Assembly: GCA_003164035.1 (NCBI GenBank)
Contig: PLRS01000056.1
Coordinates: forward strand, 62,001-126,000
Direction of reading: 5' to 3'
DNA length: 64,000 bases
DNA from: Bryobacterales bacterium
GTDB lineage: Bacteria; Acidobacteriota; Terriglobia; Bryobacterales; Bryobacteraceae
The position numbers were made by a program, and so were the translations under genes. Positions within the stretch are counted from its first letter, which is position 1. Each line of letters begins with the position of its first letter. The notes beneath the pieces are model-generated. The model saw only the letters and a program-made list of their open reading frames with translations. It was not told the DNA's origin and made no database searches. Shown piece after piece: positions 16,268 through 25,111 of the stretch.

Positions 16268-18082
16268 ATGGACCGCGAATTCATCCGCAATTTCTCTATC
16301 ATTGCGCATATCGATCACGGCAAATCGACGCTGGCCGACCGGCTGCTCGAAGCTACCGGCGCGCTTCCGCAGCGCGAAATGATGGAACAGGTTCTCGACA
16401 CCATGGACCTGGAGCGCGAGCGCGGCATCACCATCAAGGCGCACGCGGTCCGGCTGAACTACCGCGCCGACGACGGCAAGCTGTATCAGCTCAACCTGAT
16501 CGATACGCCCGGACACGTCGATTTTTCCTACGAAGTTTCGCGCAGCCTGCAGGCGTGTGAAGGCGCGCTGCTGGTGGTGGACGCGTCCCAGGGAGTGGAA
16601 GCGCAAACGCTGGCGAACACGTACCTGGCGCTGCACCACAACCTGGAAATCATCCCGGTGATCAACAAGATCGATCTGCCGGCGGCCGAGCCCGAGCGGA
16701 TCCGCGAGCAGATCGAAACCGTGATCGGTCTGGATGCGCGCGACGCGGTACTGGCCAGCGCCAAGCAAGGCGTGGGCGTACACGAGGTGCTGGAGCACAT
16801 CGTGCTGCTGGTGCCTCCGCCCAAGGGTTCGTCCGAGGCCCCGTTGCGCGCCCTGATTTTCGATTCCTGGTTCGACGCCTACCGAGGTGTGATCATCCTG
16901 GTAAGGGTGGTGGACGGGGTTCTGCGCAAGGGCCAAAAAATCCGCCTGTGGTCGAACGGTCAAACCTTCGAAGTGGAGGCCGTCGGCTATCAATCCCCAA
17001 AAGCCACGCCTTGCGACGAGCTTTCGGCCGGCGAGGTGGGCTTTCTATCCGCCAACATCAAAACCGTTTCCGATGCCAAGATCGGCGATACCATCGTCGA
17101 CGACGAAACCCCGGCTTCCGAACCGCTGCCCGGATTCGAGGAGATCAAGGCGATGGTCTTCGCCGGTCTGTATCCGGTGGAATCGCACGAGCATGGCCTG
17201 CTGCGCGATGCGCTCGAAAAGCTGCGCCTCAACGACAGCGCCTTCAGCTTCGAGCCGGAGAACTCGGTGGCCCTGGGTTTCGGCTTTCGCTGCGGATTCC
17301 TCGGCCTGCTGCACCTGGAAATCGTGCAGGAGAGGCTGGAGCGCGAATTCCATATCGACCTCATCACCACCGCGCCGGGCGTGCGCTACCGGGTGACTTC
17401 AACCTCCGGGGAGTTGCTCGAAATCGACAACCCGACCAAGTTCCCCGATCCGTCCGAGATCAGGCAGATCGAGGAGCCGATCATCGACGCCACCGTCATC
17501 ACCCGCGAAGAATACCTGGGCGGTATTCTCAAGCTGCTCGAAGAAAAGCGGGGCACGCAACAGAAGTTCGAGTACATCGGCGCGGGCCGGATCATGCTGG
17601 CTTACCAGTTGCCGCTCAACGAAATCGTTCTGGACTTCTACGACCGGCTGAAATCCGCCTCGCGCGGCTACGCTTCGCTGGACTACCACCTGGCGGGATT
17701 CCGCGTTTCCCCGCTGGTCAGGCTGGACGTGCTGGTGGCTGGCGAACCGGTGGACGCGCTCTCCCTGATCGTACACCGCGACTTCGCCTACGAGCGCGGC
17801 AAGGAGCTGATCTCGCGGCTCCGCCGGCTGATCCCGCGGCAGATGTTCGAGGTAGCGCTGCAAGCCGCCATCGGCAATAAGATCGTGGCGCGGGAGACCA
17901 TCTCGGCCCTGCGCAAGAACGTGCTCGCCAAGTGTTACGGCGGCGATATCTCGCGCAAGCGGAAGCTGCTGGAAAAGCAAAAAGAGGGCAAGAAGCGAAT
18001 GAAGCGGGTGGGCCGCGTGGAGATTCCGCAGGAGGCGTTCCTGGCCGTATTGAAAGTCGGGCAGAGCGAAGAAGACGAGTAG
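16268..18082 (+). CDS. lepA: Elongation factor 4 (LepA)
   Basis: The 604-residue product is full length. It has G1 AHIDHGKST (13-21), the G3 motif DTPGHVDF, G4 NKIDLP, the EF-G-like domains II and III, and the LepA-specific C-terminal domain ([40 protein letters not shown]). LepA is a ribosome-binding GTPase that acts on stalled or mis-translocated ribosomes. It stands alone on its strand and ends ten bases before a convergent gene. Confidence 0.97.
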   Translation: MDREFIRNFSIIAHIDHGKSTLADRLLEATGALPQREMMEQVLDTMDLERERGITIKAHAVRLNYRADDGKLYQLNLIDTPGHVDFSYEVSRSLQACEGALLVVDASQGVEAQTLANTYLALHHNLEIIPVINKIDLPAAEPERIREQIETVIGLDARDAVLASAKQGVGVHEVLEHIVLLVPPPKGSSEAPLRALIFDSWFDAYRGVIILVRVVDGVLRKGQKIRLWSNGQTFEVEAVGYQSPKATPCDELSAGEVGFLSANIKTVSDAKIGDTIVDDETPASEPLPGFEEIKAMVFAGLYPVESHEHGLLRDALEKLRLNDSAFSFEPENSVALGFGFRCGFLGLLHLEIVQERLEREFHIDLITTAPGVRYRVTSTSGELLEIDNPTKFPDPSEIRQIEEPIIDATVITREEYLGGILKLLEEKRGTQQKFEYIGAGRIMLAYQLPLNEIVLDFYDRLKSASRGYASLDYHLAGFRVSPLVRLDVLVAGEPVDALSLIVHRDFAYERGKELISRLRRLIPRQMFEVALQAAIGNKIVARETISALRKNVLAKCYGGDISRKRKLLEKQKEGKKRMKRVGRVEIPQEAFLAVLKVGQSEEDE

Positions 18083-18091
18083 CCGCCGGCC

Positions 18092-19039
18092 TCAATCTTC
18101 GGTGAGTCGCTCGCGGCCGATCGAAACGCCGAATATGTAGAGGAAGCGATGGAGGCAGCGGTGGCAGCGGTTGATGCTCACGCCGAAGCGCCGCAGAGTC
18201 CGTTCGAACCCGTCCTGCGGCCGCGAAGGACGTGGGTCACGGGAGCCGCACCGGGGGCAGAAAAGAGGGGCGCGCAGGCCGCGGGTGGCGACGGCCGGGT
18301 TGGTCGACGTCGGCTCCGTAGCGTGTGCTTGCCCGATGGATGTTTCCGCCGCTCGGGGCGGCACGGGCACCGGTTCGCTCCCGGCGGCGTCAGGCGCGGT
18401 CACGTCAGGCTCGGCCCAGTCAGGCCCGACGGCATCGGGCTCCGAGCGATCGACGTCCGAACACGGTTCGGGCCTGGGGGAGCCAACCAGCGCGTACTGC
18501 AGCTTCAGTCCCGCCAGCAGGACTTCCACGCGCTGCAGGCGCTGTTCCGGCCTCTTTTCCAGGCAGTGCGAAACCAGTTGCGCCAGAGCCGGCGATAGGT
18601 TCTTGAGCGGAGCGGGGTCCCGCTGCAGAATTTCGCCTCGCAGGGCGGCTTGATTGGTGGCCGAAAACGCGCGGCGCCCGCTCAGCATTTCGTACAGGAT
18701 CGCGCCCAGGGAAAACAGGTCGCTGCGCGGATCCAGGTCTTTGCCCCGAACCTGCTCGGGAGAGAAATAGGGCGAGACGTCGGCCACTTGGGGGGAACCC
18801 AAACTCGCCCGGCCTCCCACGATGGCCACGCCGGTGGGCTGAAGGAAGGCGAAGACGCGGCTGCGTGCGTGAACTTCCCGCAAATGTGCCGCGAGGTCGA
18901 TGCCGTATCGCAGAGCTTCCGCTAAAGGCAGCGGGCCGTGGCCCAGACGGCGATCCAAGGTTTCGATTCCGGCGGGCCACGGCGACGCTTGGCCGTCAGT
19001 TGCCGTTATTCGAGACGACAAAAGCCTTGGCTTCGCCAT
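18092..19039 (-). CDS. Pseudokinase C-lobe protein with C-terminal zinc ribbon
   Basis: In the 315-residue product, residues ~40-185 resemble only the C-lobe of a Ser/Thr kinase: YFSPEQVRGKDLDPRSDLFSLGAILYEMLSG and LVSHCLEKRPEQRLQRVEVL. There is no glycine loop or catalytic Lys, the HRD position reads FAF, and no DFG is present. A Pro/Ala/Glu-rich linker leads to a C-terminal zinc-ribbon-like segment with FCPRCG and CHRC. It overlaps the end of the upstream pseudokinase gene by 44 bases. Catalysis is very unlikely; a scaffold or ligand-binding role is an inference. Confidence 0.72.
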   Translation of the reverse strand: MAKPRLLSSRITATDGQASPWPAGIETLDRRLGHGPLPLAEALRYGIDLAAHLREVHARSRVFAFLQPTGVAIVGGRASLGSPQVADVSPYFSPEQVRGKDLDPRSDLFSLGAILYEMLSGRRAFSATNQAALRGEILQRDPAPLKNLSPALAQLVSHCLEKRPEQRLQRVEVLLAGLKLQYALVGSPRPEPCSDVDRSEPDAVGPDWAEPDVTAPDAAGSEPVPVPPRAAETSIGQAHATEPTSTNPAVATRGLRAPLFCPRCGSRDPRPSRPQDGFERTLRRFGVSINRCHRCLHRFLYIFGVSIGRERLTED

Positions 19040-19904
19040 GCTCCACCATCGATCTGTGCATCTGATCGAAGGCTTCCACCACGTGCTCCATCACTTCATC
19101 GGTTTGGGTGACGGCAGCCTCGACCGCCAGGATGGCCCGGCCATGGGCGTGTACGAGATTCTCCAGTTTCGAGAGCGAACTGCGTACCGCCTCGATGGAT
19201 TCGGCGACCGAAACGGCGTGGGCCCTCTGCTCGTCGGCCGCGGCCTCCAGCGCGCTCACCGATTGGCGCAGTTGGGCGGCACCGGTTTCGTGCGCCGCCT
19301 GATGCGCGGCGGCGCGCCGTTCGAGGGCGTCCAACTGAAAACCGAGCGAGGCTACCATGCCTTTCCACTCCGGCGCCTGCCGGGCGTGGCGCGCCGCGGC
19401 GCCCGCCAGCTTCAGCTCGATGAGCACGGCGCCGATGCGCTGCCAGCGGCGCAGCGGGTCCTTGGCCAGGCAGCGGCGCACCAGGCGCTCCATGGAGGGT
19501 GAGGCGTTCGGGAGCGGCCGCGGCTCTTCCTCCAGAATGGCGCGCCGCAGCTCGTCGGGGTCCGGCGATCCATTTTCCCAGGCCACCGGCGGCCGGCCGC
19601 TCACGATTTCGTACAGAATCGCGCCCAACGAGTAGATATCGCTGCGTGCGTCGACCGCGCCGCCTTGCGCCTGTTCGGGCGAGCTGTACGGGTTCAAGCC
19701 ATCCTGCCGCGCGCCGGCGAGAAGGGTCACGGCGCCGTCTTCGATTTCGATGGTGTCGGGGGTAAGGTTGCCGAACACCGAGCCTTTTTCGTGCAATTCA
19801 CGAAGCGATTGGGCCAGCGCGACGGCGATGGCGCCAACGGTTTCCGGCGCAACCGAACCTTGGTTCAGTTGGCGGGCTAATGTCGTCTTTTCCTGAGTAT
19901 TCAT
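18996..19904 (-). CDS. Pseudokinase C-lobe protein with C-terminal coiled coil
   Basis: In the 302-residue product, residues ~20-165 form a Ser/Thr-kinase C-lobe: LHEKGSVFGNLTPDTIEIED occupies the place of the catalytic loop, with FGN instead of HRD, and LAG stands at the DFG position. The activation-segment end (YSSPEQAQG) and DARSDIYSLGAILYEIVSG are kept. No N-lobe is encoded. Residues ~190-290 are a long Ala/Glu-rich coiled coil. There is no membrane segment. It is the first gene of a two-gene set with the zinc-ribbon pseudokinase downstream. Confidence 0.75.
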   Translation of the reverse strand: MNTQEKTTLARQLNQGSVAPETVGAIAVALAQSLRELHEKGSVFGNLTPDTIEIEDGAVTLLAGARQDGLNPYSSPEQAQGGAVDARSDIYSLGAILYEIVSGRPPVAWENGSPDPDELRRAILEEEPRPLPNASPSMERLVRRCLAKDPLRRWQRIGAVLIELKLAGAAARHARQAPEWKGMVASLGFQLDALERRAAAHQAAHETGAAQLRQSVSALEAAADEQRAHAVSVAESIEAVRSSLSKLENLVHAHGRAILAVEAAVTQTDEVMEHVVEAFDQMHRSMVEHGEAKAFVVSNNGN

Positions 19905-20035
19905 GGCAGTGTAGACTTGTCTAAAACAGTAGCCGAACCGGGCATCGGCGACAAGTTCGGATAGTCCGTTAGTCGGGCTAGTACTTATGCGCGATTTAGG
20001 GCATCCTGTTACATTGACGACAAGAGAGAATTCGC

Positions 20036-21025
20036 ATGTATAACCCTCGGCAAGAGCGTTACCACCAGATGAGCTACCGGCGTTGCGGCGCCAGCGGGAT
20101 TCGGCTGCCAGGTATCTCGCTGGGCTTGTGGCACAACTTCGGCGGGGTGGACAGCCTCGAAAACGGCCGCGCGATCCTTCGCCGCGCCTTCGATCTGGGT
20201 GTGACCCACATCGACCTGGCCAACAATTACGGCCCTCCCTACGGCTCCGCCGAACAGACCTTCGGCCGCCTTCTGAAACTGGACCTGGCGCCCTATCGCG
20301 ACGAGCTCATCATCTCCACCAAGGCCGGCTACGACATGTGGCCCGGCCCCTATGGGGACTGGGGATCGCGCAAGTATCTGCTGGCCAGCCTGGATCAAAG
20401 CCTGCGGCGGACGGGCCTGGAGTACGTCGACATCTTCTATCACCATCGGCCCGATCCGGAAACGCCTCTGGAAGAAACCATGGGCGCGCTGGACCAGGCG
20501 GTGCGATCGGGCAAGGCGCTTTATGCCGGCGTGTCCAATTACAATCCGGCCGAGACGGCCCAGGCCGTGGCCATACTGCGGCGCCTGGGAACGCCCTGTC
20601 TGATCCATCAGTTCGCTTACTCCATGTTCCGCCGCGCCCCGGAAAGCGGGCTGTTGCATACGCTTGCGAGCGAAGGCGTGGGCGGCATCGCGTTTTCGCC
20701 GCTGGCGCAAGGTCTGCTGACGGAGCGGTACCTGGACGGCATTCCCGCCGATTCCCGCGCCGCCCGCCCCAACGCTTACCTGAAGCGCCAGGACGTGGAT
20801 GAGACGCGCGTAGCCAAGGCGCGCGCTCTCGCCCGGTTGGCTAAGGCGCGCGGCCAGTCGCTGGCGCAGATGTCGCTGGCCTGGGTGCTGCGCCACGCCG
20901 CCGTCACCAGCGCGCTCGTCGGCGCCAGCCGGGTGGACCAACTGGAACAGAATATCGCCGCGCTGGAGAAGCTCGATTTCAGCGGGGAAGAACTGGCGGG
21001 GATTGAGGGGATTCTGGCGGGGTGA
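20036..21025 (+). CDS. Aldo/keto reductase, YghZ/Gpr type
   Basis: The 329-residue product is a full-length AKR. The tetrad is visible: Asp60 and Tyr65 in DLANNYGPPYGSAE, Lys96 in STKAGYDMWPGPYGDWGS, and His136/137 in FYHHRPDP. The GPYGDWGSRKYL insert and Gly-rich NYGPPYG are typical of E. coli YghZ (L-glyceraldehyde 3-phosphate reductase) and of potassium-channel beta-subunit-like AKRs. It should be a soluble NADPH-dependent carbonyl reductase. It probably once converged directly on the ABC ATPase gene; a cassette now lies between them. Confidence 0.92.
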   Translation: MYNPRQERYHQMSYRRCGASGIRLPGISLGLWHNFGGVDSLENGRAILRRAFDLGVTHIDLANNYGPPYGSAEQTFGRLLKLDLAPYRDELIISTKAGYDMWPGPYGDWGSRKYLLASLDQSLRRTGLEYVDIFYHHRPDPETPLEETMGALDQAVRSGKALYAGVSNYNPAETAQAVAILRRLGTPCLIHQFAYSMFRRAPESGLLHTLASEGVGGIAFSPLAQGLLTERYLDGIPADSRAARPNAYLKRQDVDETRVAKARALARLAKARGQSLAQMSLAWVLRHAAVTSALVGASRVDQLEQNIAALEKLDFSGEELAGIEGILAG

Positions 21026-21035
21026 GGGGGGCGGC

Positions 21036-21112
21036 TTAAAGCACGCGATGGTACCAGTTCCGATCCGGCACTTCGGCGCGGATCTCGGACAGCGCTCCGG
21101 GGACAGCGCCAC
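21036..21112 (-). pseudogene. Diverged fragment of the 3' end of the ABC ATPase gene
   Basis: Read on the minus strand, the last ~20 codons give ALSEIRAEVPDRNWYHRVL and stop. The intact ATPase at 24117-24914 ends SDLFEIPVEVLERNGYYHVL and stop. The DNA is also alignable (for example GCTTANAGCACGNGATNGTA next to the stop), with one whole-codon gap. Nothing upstream of it is coding. It lies 11 bases after the aldo/keto reductase gene, in the same orientation as the intact copy 3 kb away. Confidence 0.6.
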
Positions 21113-21427
21113 TCCGGTGCGGGCTCGTTCTCCTCCGTTTTAGCATCAACAGAGCCCCTACCGGCAGGCATCTCGTTTTGGGGGGAGTGCGTTCGGCTGT
21201 AATTGGATGAATGTTTCAGACATCGAAGTGGTAAACTCTCCTGGTGGCACCAAGTGAGCGCCGCGTGGTTGGCTTCTCGTCTGGTGCCGCGGTCGAGAAC
21301 GACGGAGGTCGTCATACACTACTTCTTTCGCCTCCTGGCGCCGTCTTTTTTCCTGTGGTGCGCATCGCCGTCGCCGTGCCTTCAGACGCGGCCCCAGCCG
21401 GCGCCCGCCGCCTTGTTGGAGCCGACC

Positions 21428-21871
21428 GTGACCACAGCGCTTATCGCGGGCGGGGCGACGGTTCTTGCCGCCCTGATCACTTCTCTAATAGCCCTAGCCA
21501 AGTCCCGAAAGACGGAAAAGGCGGCTCTCTCGCTCGACGACCTGCTGGAGGCGAAGAACATCGACAACATGATTGCCGCCATCCAAGATCGCCGCCACTT
21601 CGTATCCGAGGGCCATATCCTCGGCACGTTGATGATGGAATACGAGCACCCAGACGCGTGGGCACAATTCCGAAGGTTGATTTTGGACGAGAGCTTGGTG
21701 AGCCAGATGATCGAAAAATCCGTCGCGGAGAAAGCGGAGATCGCGAGGGAGATTTTCGGCCAACTGGGTCCACTGTTGGGGGGCGATTCCCGAGTAGGGC
21801 CGGATGAGCCGGGCCAGACGCCCGCGTCCCCGCCGAGGCGGCCGAAATCGCCCAAAAGGGGGAACTCGTGA
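21428..21871 (+). CDS. Small membrane-anchored protein, first gene of unknown cassette
   Basis: The product is 147 residues from the GTG at 21428: one N-terminal membrane helix (TALIAGGATVLAALITSLIALA), then a charged helical domain (LDDLLEAKNIDNMIAAIQDR, MIEKSVAEKAEIAREIFGQL) and a Pro/Arg/Ser-rich tail. The frame is open back to 21203, so a longer form is possible; I favour the GTG because the membrane helix follows it directly. The stop overlaps the next start (GTGA). I recognise no family. The 400 bases before it hold only the ATPase fragment. Confidence 0.55.
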   Translation: MTTALIAGGATVLAALITSLIALAKSRKTEKAALSLDDLLEAKNIDNMIAAIQDRRHFVSEGHILGTLMMEYEHPDAWAQFRRLILDESLVSQMIEKSVAEKAEIAREIFGQLGPLLGGDSRVGPDEPGQTPASPPRRPKSPKRGNS

Positions 21872-23070
21872 GCGGAAGGAGAAGTAACGTGCGGTTTGAG
21901 ATTGATGTATTCAACCCGTCGGACTATGCCAGGGGCGGTCCTGTGACGGCACCCTGGCAGCCCATCCAACGCGCGACCGGGATAGGCGCGAATGCCTTCC
22001 AGTTACTGGACGGGAACGGCCGCGGGATTTCCGCCCAGATCGACCGTATCGATCCCGCCGATCCGAGCCTCGACACACTGGTCTTCTCCCTGCCTTCGCG
22101 GGTGGCGCCGGGGCCCGACGACTACTCGCGGGCGAGCGCAACGGTGTTTCTTGAGGCTGGCTCCGGGCCTCGGCCGGAGGTTTCCCCCGTACCTGCGGAC
22201 TCACCGGCCCGGGTAGAGCTTTCCAGTGGAGCGCTAACGGTGTCGCTCAGCCTGGCTCCATGCCAGGACGACAGCGGCCACGACTGGTTTGCCGGATCGG
22301 CGCAGAGCGTGCGGCGCGGTGCGACCGAGATGCTGGACGTCTGGCGCTCTCTCCTCGGATTTGTCGAACACGATCCGGAGAAACGCTGTGTGCAGATCGA
22401 CCGGTTGCTGCTCAGCCAGCCGCCGCGGGCGGGATTGCCCGATCAGGAAATACATCTGCATAAGTCCCCATATCAACTCGTTTCCGTCTGCTCCGGCCCC
22501 ATCCGTGAAGGATACACCATTATGTCGGCGCCGTTCGGATACGTATACTGGGACCCGTCCGAAGGGTCGCGCGAGACGCTCGTCTGCAACTTTTTCCGGA
22601 GCGTAAGTCTCTACCGCGGTTCCGACTGCGTCGTAGAGGAACTGTGGCTGAAGGGCACGGCAGCCGGCGGCGACGCCGAGTCGACCAACCTGTCATTTTC
22701 CGCGCGCTACTTTGCCAATATGAACCTGGGGTTCGACCCGGTCGTGTACCGGTTTGAAACCGTGCCGGACTGGTTCGCCGTCGGTTATCCTGATGGAGAT
22801 GTCCATCCAGGCTACGGGTTCGCGACCGATGCCCATGCCAGACATTTGCGCCATCCGCATCCCGGGTATCCCGACGCGCGGAACGCCTATCGCACGTTCT
22901 CCTGGGAACTGCATCCCAGCAAAAGGGCCCGGTGCCTGCACCTGTTTTACCTCGACGGGGCCGTCCCGGTGGAACACAGGGCGGGTCACGCGTGGTATGA
23001 AGAGATATACAAGCCCCTCAGAATTAAGATCCGTGGAGGTCGAACACATGCCGGAACAACCGGTCTTTGA
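21868..23070 (+). CDS. Unrecognised 400-residue beta-rich protein of the cassette
   Basis: Starts with GTG overlapping the previous stop. The N-terminus (VRFEIDVFNPSDYARGGPV, then FQLLDGNGRGISAQIDRIDP and a second beta-rich segment LSSGALTVSLSL) recalls the beta-sandwich parts of large glycoside hydrolases such as alpha-mannosidases or YetA-like lyases, but I see no catalytic motif and this is a weak resemblance. The centre has GYVYWDPSEGSRETLVCNFF, and the C-terminal part is rich in His, Tyr and Trp. No signal peptide or membrane helix. It overlaps the next gene by 23 bases. Confidence 0.6.
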   Translation: MSGRRSNVRFEIDVFNPSDYARGGPVTAPWQPIQRATGIGANAFQLLDGNGRGISAQIDRIDPADPSLDTLVFSLPSRVAPGPDDYSRASATVFLEAGSGPRPEVSPVPADSPARVELSSGALTVSLSLAPCQDDSGHDWFAGSAQSVRRGATEMLDVWRSLLGFVEHDPEKRCVQIDRLLLSQPPRAGLPDQEIHLHKSPYQLVSVCSGPIREGYTIMSAPFGYVYWDPSEGSRETLVCNFFRSVSLYRGSDCVVEELWLKGTAAGGDAESTNLSFSARYFANMNLGFDPVVYRFETVPDWFAVGYPDGDVHPGYGFATDAHARHLRHPHPGYPDARNAYRTFSWELHPSKRARCLHLFYLDGAVPVEHRAGHAWYEEIYKPLRIKIRGGRTHAGTTGL

Positions 23071-23572
23071 AAATGCCAGTCATGCGGTCAAACTCCTGAA
23101 CGCCGACGAGTTCATCAAGAAACACCGCAGCGAGATCTTCGAGCGGCTCGCGGGTGCCGAGGCGAGCGTCAAGGGCATGGGCCCGGAGGGCAATGTCGTC
23201 TTCGTCGCCGAGTGCCTTCCCTTCGTAGCCGCGATCGTACACGTCGGCAGTACGCTGGACAAATTTCGAGAAGCCAGGGATTGGGTGCGCGGCAAACTGG
23301 AGCATGCCGATGCCGTTTCCGTGCTGTCGGCGTTGACTTTTCTCTATATCGTGGACAAGGGCCTAGAATTCGCCACCCAACAGAATTCCGCGGAGCTGCC
23401 TGTCTGGCAGAGTATGCGCAGCCGGCTCGAGAGCCTTTTGCCAGCCTCGGGATCCGCGGGTGGAAGCGCTAGCGCCTTGAGCGCGCAGTCACCAGCACAC
23501 ATTTCGGTTGCAACCACGCTTGAAAGTGTTTCGGCGGCCGATTCCTGGCCAAGCGCTAACCAAAGTTCGTAG
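23048..23572 (+). CDS. Unknown cassette protein, paralogue of the next gene
   Basis: The 174-residue product starts at ATG 23048, seven bases after GGAGGT, inside the end of the previous gene. The core (~20-125) is helical: DEFIKKHRSEIFERLAGAEA, a hydrophobic VVFVAECLPFVAAIVHVG, REARDWVRGKLEHADAVSVL and SALTFLYIVDKGLEFATQQN; the last 45 residues are Ser/Ala-rich. The core aligns with the following gene along its whole length. Function unknown; the size and helical plan suit a protein-interaction or effector-associated domain, which is a guess. Confidence 0.65.
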   Translation: MPEQPVFENASHAVKLLNADEFIKKHRSEIFERLAGAEASVKGMGPEGNVVFVAECLPFVAAIVHVGSTLDKFREARDWVRGKLEHADAVSVLSALTFLYIVDKGLEFATQQNSAELPVWQSMRSRLESLLPASGSAGGSASALSAQSPAHISVATTLESVSAADSWPSANQSS

Positions 23573-23617
23573 CAACTGGTGTGGCCAACCTCGGTTAGAA
23601 TTATCTCGTGATGCCGC

Positions 23618-24109
23618 TTGGAGCCGAGGCAGCCGCCTCCGGGTCCGCAGCTCGGAGTTCGTACGCAACCGCATCCGATATTTGAGAGAGCCCGCTTCGC
23701 CGTCGAAGAGCAACTGAAGCTGACGGAGTTCGTTCGCGACCACCGCCCGCAGATCTACGACCTGATCGCGGGTGGGGAGCCCCTACTGCCCGCCGCGGAC
23801 AGCGCCGTCGATTCTGGCGGTAGCATGGTGGCCTGGGCTCTTCCGCTCGCTGCCCGCGTCGCACTTGCAGGCAGTTCGGAGGCGGACTTCCGGCGCGCGG
23901 TAGCGTGGGTCCGCGCGGCCCTACCTGCCGCCGATCCCGTCTCCGTTCTGTCAGCGCTCACCCTCATCTACCTTGCCCATCATGGCCAAGAAGAGGCGTC
24001 GGCAGACCCGCATCGCGTTCAGCTCTGGCAGAGAATCGGCTGGGAGATCGAGAGCTTGCTCGAATCCGCGGCGCCAGAATGCCCTTCAAACGGCACGGAG
24101 CGTGTGTAG
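23618..24109 (+). CDS. Unknown cassette protein, tandem paralogue of the previous gene
   Basis: Up to 163 residues. Its core matches the preceding gene: TEFVRDHRPQIYDLIAGGEP, MVAWALPLAARVALAGSSEA, FRRAVAWVRAALPAADPVSV and LSALTLIYLAHHGQEEASAD, ending in an equivalent WQRIGWEIESLLES helix. The start is uncertain; the frame begins with TTG at 23618 but the homology begins about 35 residues later. It lies 45 bases after its paralogue and ends seven bases before the convergent ABC ATPase gene. The two genes clearly arose by duplication and are now well diverged. Confidence 0.6.
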   Translation: MEPRQPPPGPQLGVRTQPHPIFERARFAVEEQLKLTEFVRDHRPQIYDLIAGGEPLLPAADSAVDSGGSMVAWALPLAARVALAGSSEADFRRAVAWVRAALPAADPVSVLSALTLIYLAHHGQEEASADPHRVQLWQRIGWEIESLLESAAPECPSNGTERV

Positions 24110-24116
24110 TCGCCGC

Positions 24117-24914
24117 TTACAGCACGTGATAGTATCCGTTGCGCTCCAGCACTTCCACGGGGATTTCGAACAGGTCGCTGAGGGGGGCGCTCCGCAGGAC
24201 TTCGCGCTTGGGGCCGTCGCGCAGCACCTTACCGCGCTGGATGAGCACCACGCGTTCCATTTCGGGAATGATGTCGGGCAGGTGGTGGGTTACCAGCACG
24301 ATGCTCAACCCGCGGCGGGCCAGGACGCGCAGGATTTCCCGCAACTCATAGGTGGCGCGGAGGTCGAGGCTGGTGGTGGGCTCGTCGAATACCAGAGCCT
24401 TGGGGTCGTGAACCAGGGCGCGTCCGATCAGGATGCGGCGGGCCTCGCCGGAGGACATTTCCGTGGCCGGGCGCTCGGCCAGGTGCCCGATCTCGAGCAG
24501 GCGCATCACCTCGCGCGTTTTTCGCTCCATCTCGGGGGTGACGGTGTGGTGCGGCCACACCCCCACGCTGCCGAAGAATCCCGAGAGCACCATCTCGTAG
24601 CCGGGATAATCGCGGGTACACATGTGCATCCAGTCGTTCGATACCAGGCCAAGCTGGTTTCTCAGCTCGAATAAATCCCAGCGGTCGCGGCCGAGGATGT
24701 GCAGGCACCACGGTTCGGATTTCTGCCGGGGATACAATTCGCGGGCCATCAGCTTGATGAAGGTGGACTTGCCGGATCCATTGGGTCCCAGCATGGCGAC
24801 GTGCTCACCCTGCGCGATGGAAAGCGAGAACCCGTCGAGCACGCGGCGGCCGCCGCGCTCCACGGTAACGTTTTCCAGGCGAATCAAGGGAGTCGAAGTC
24901 ATGGTTTCTACCAT
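24117..24914 (-). CDS. ABC transporter ATP-binding protein
   Basis: The 265-residue product is a single ATPase domain. Walker A is GPNGSGKST (43-51), the signature is MSSGEARRILIGRAL, Walker B ALVFDEPT with the following DLRATYELREILR, and the switch His is in LVTHHLPDI. The insertion WCLHILGRDRWDLFELRNQL and MCTRDYPGYEMVLSGFFGS recalls ModF- or YlmA-type ATPases rather than importer subunits. No permease is nearby, so the partner is unknown. Two ATGs (24914 and 24902) are possible; no clear ribosome binding site decides. It has a diverged copy of its 3' end at 21036-21112. Confidence 0.88.
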   Translation of the reverse strand: MVETMTSTPLIRLENVTVERGGRRVLDGFSLSIAQGEHVAMLGPNGSGKSTFIKLMARELYPRQKSEPWCLHILGRDRWDLFELRNQLGLVSNDWMHMCTRDYPGYEMVLSGFFGSVGVWPHHTVTPEMERKTREVMRLLEIGHLAERPATEMSSGEARRILIGRALVHDPKALVFDEPTTSLDLRATYELREILRVLARRGLSIVLVTHHLPDIIPEMERVVLIQRGKVLRDGPKREVLRSAPLSDLFEIPVEVLERNGYYHVL

Positions 24915-25015
24915 TGTATTTGTCCGGCGAAAAGAACCGGGGGAGGAGATGGCCGGCGGCACCGGGCGTGACTGAAATCTGACAGAAGTCACACCAAGCG
25001 GTGACCATAGGCGAG

Positions 25016-25045
25016 TTGCGGGTCTGAGACCGTTCCCGCTATACT
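25016..25045 (+). promoter_or_regulatory. Sigma-70-like promoter
   Basis: TTGCGG and TATACT separated by 18 bases, 66 bases before the ATG of the secreted TPR-like protein. A similar GCTATACT-GAAGTTAA stretch occurs before the FmdB-type gene (26739-26755), but without a convincing -35 box. Confidence 0.55.
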
Positions 25046-25111
25046 CCGGAGTTAAAACTTTCGCAACCAGGAGCAGCGCTGCCAAAAGCGCGAGCAGATA
25101 GGAGTCGGAAT

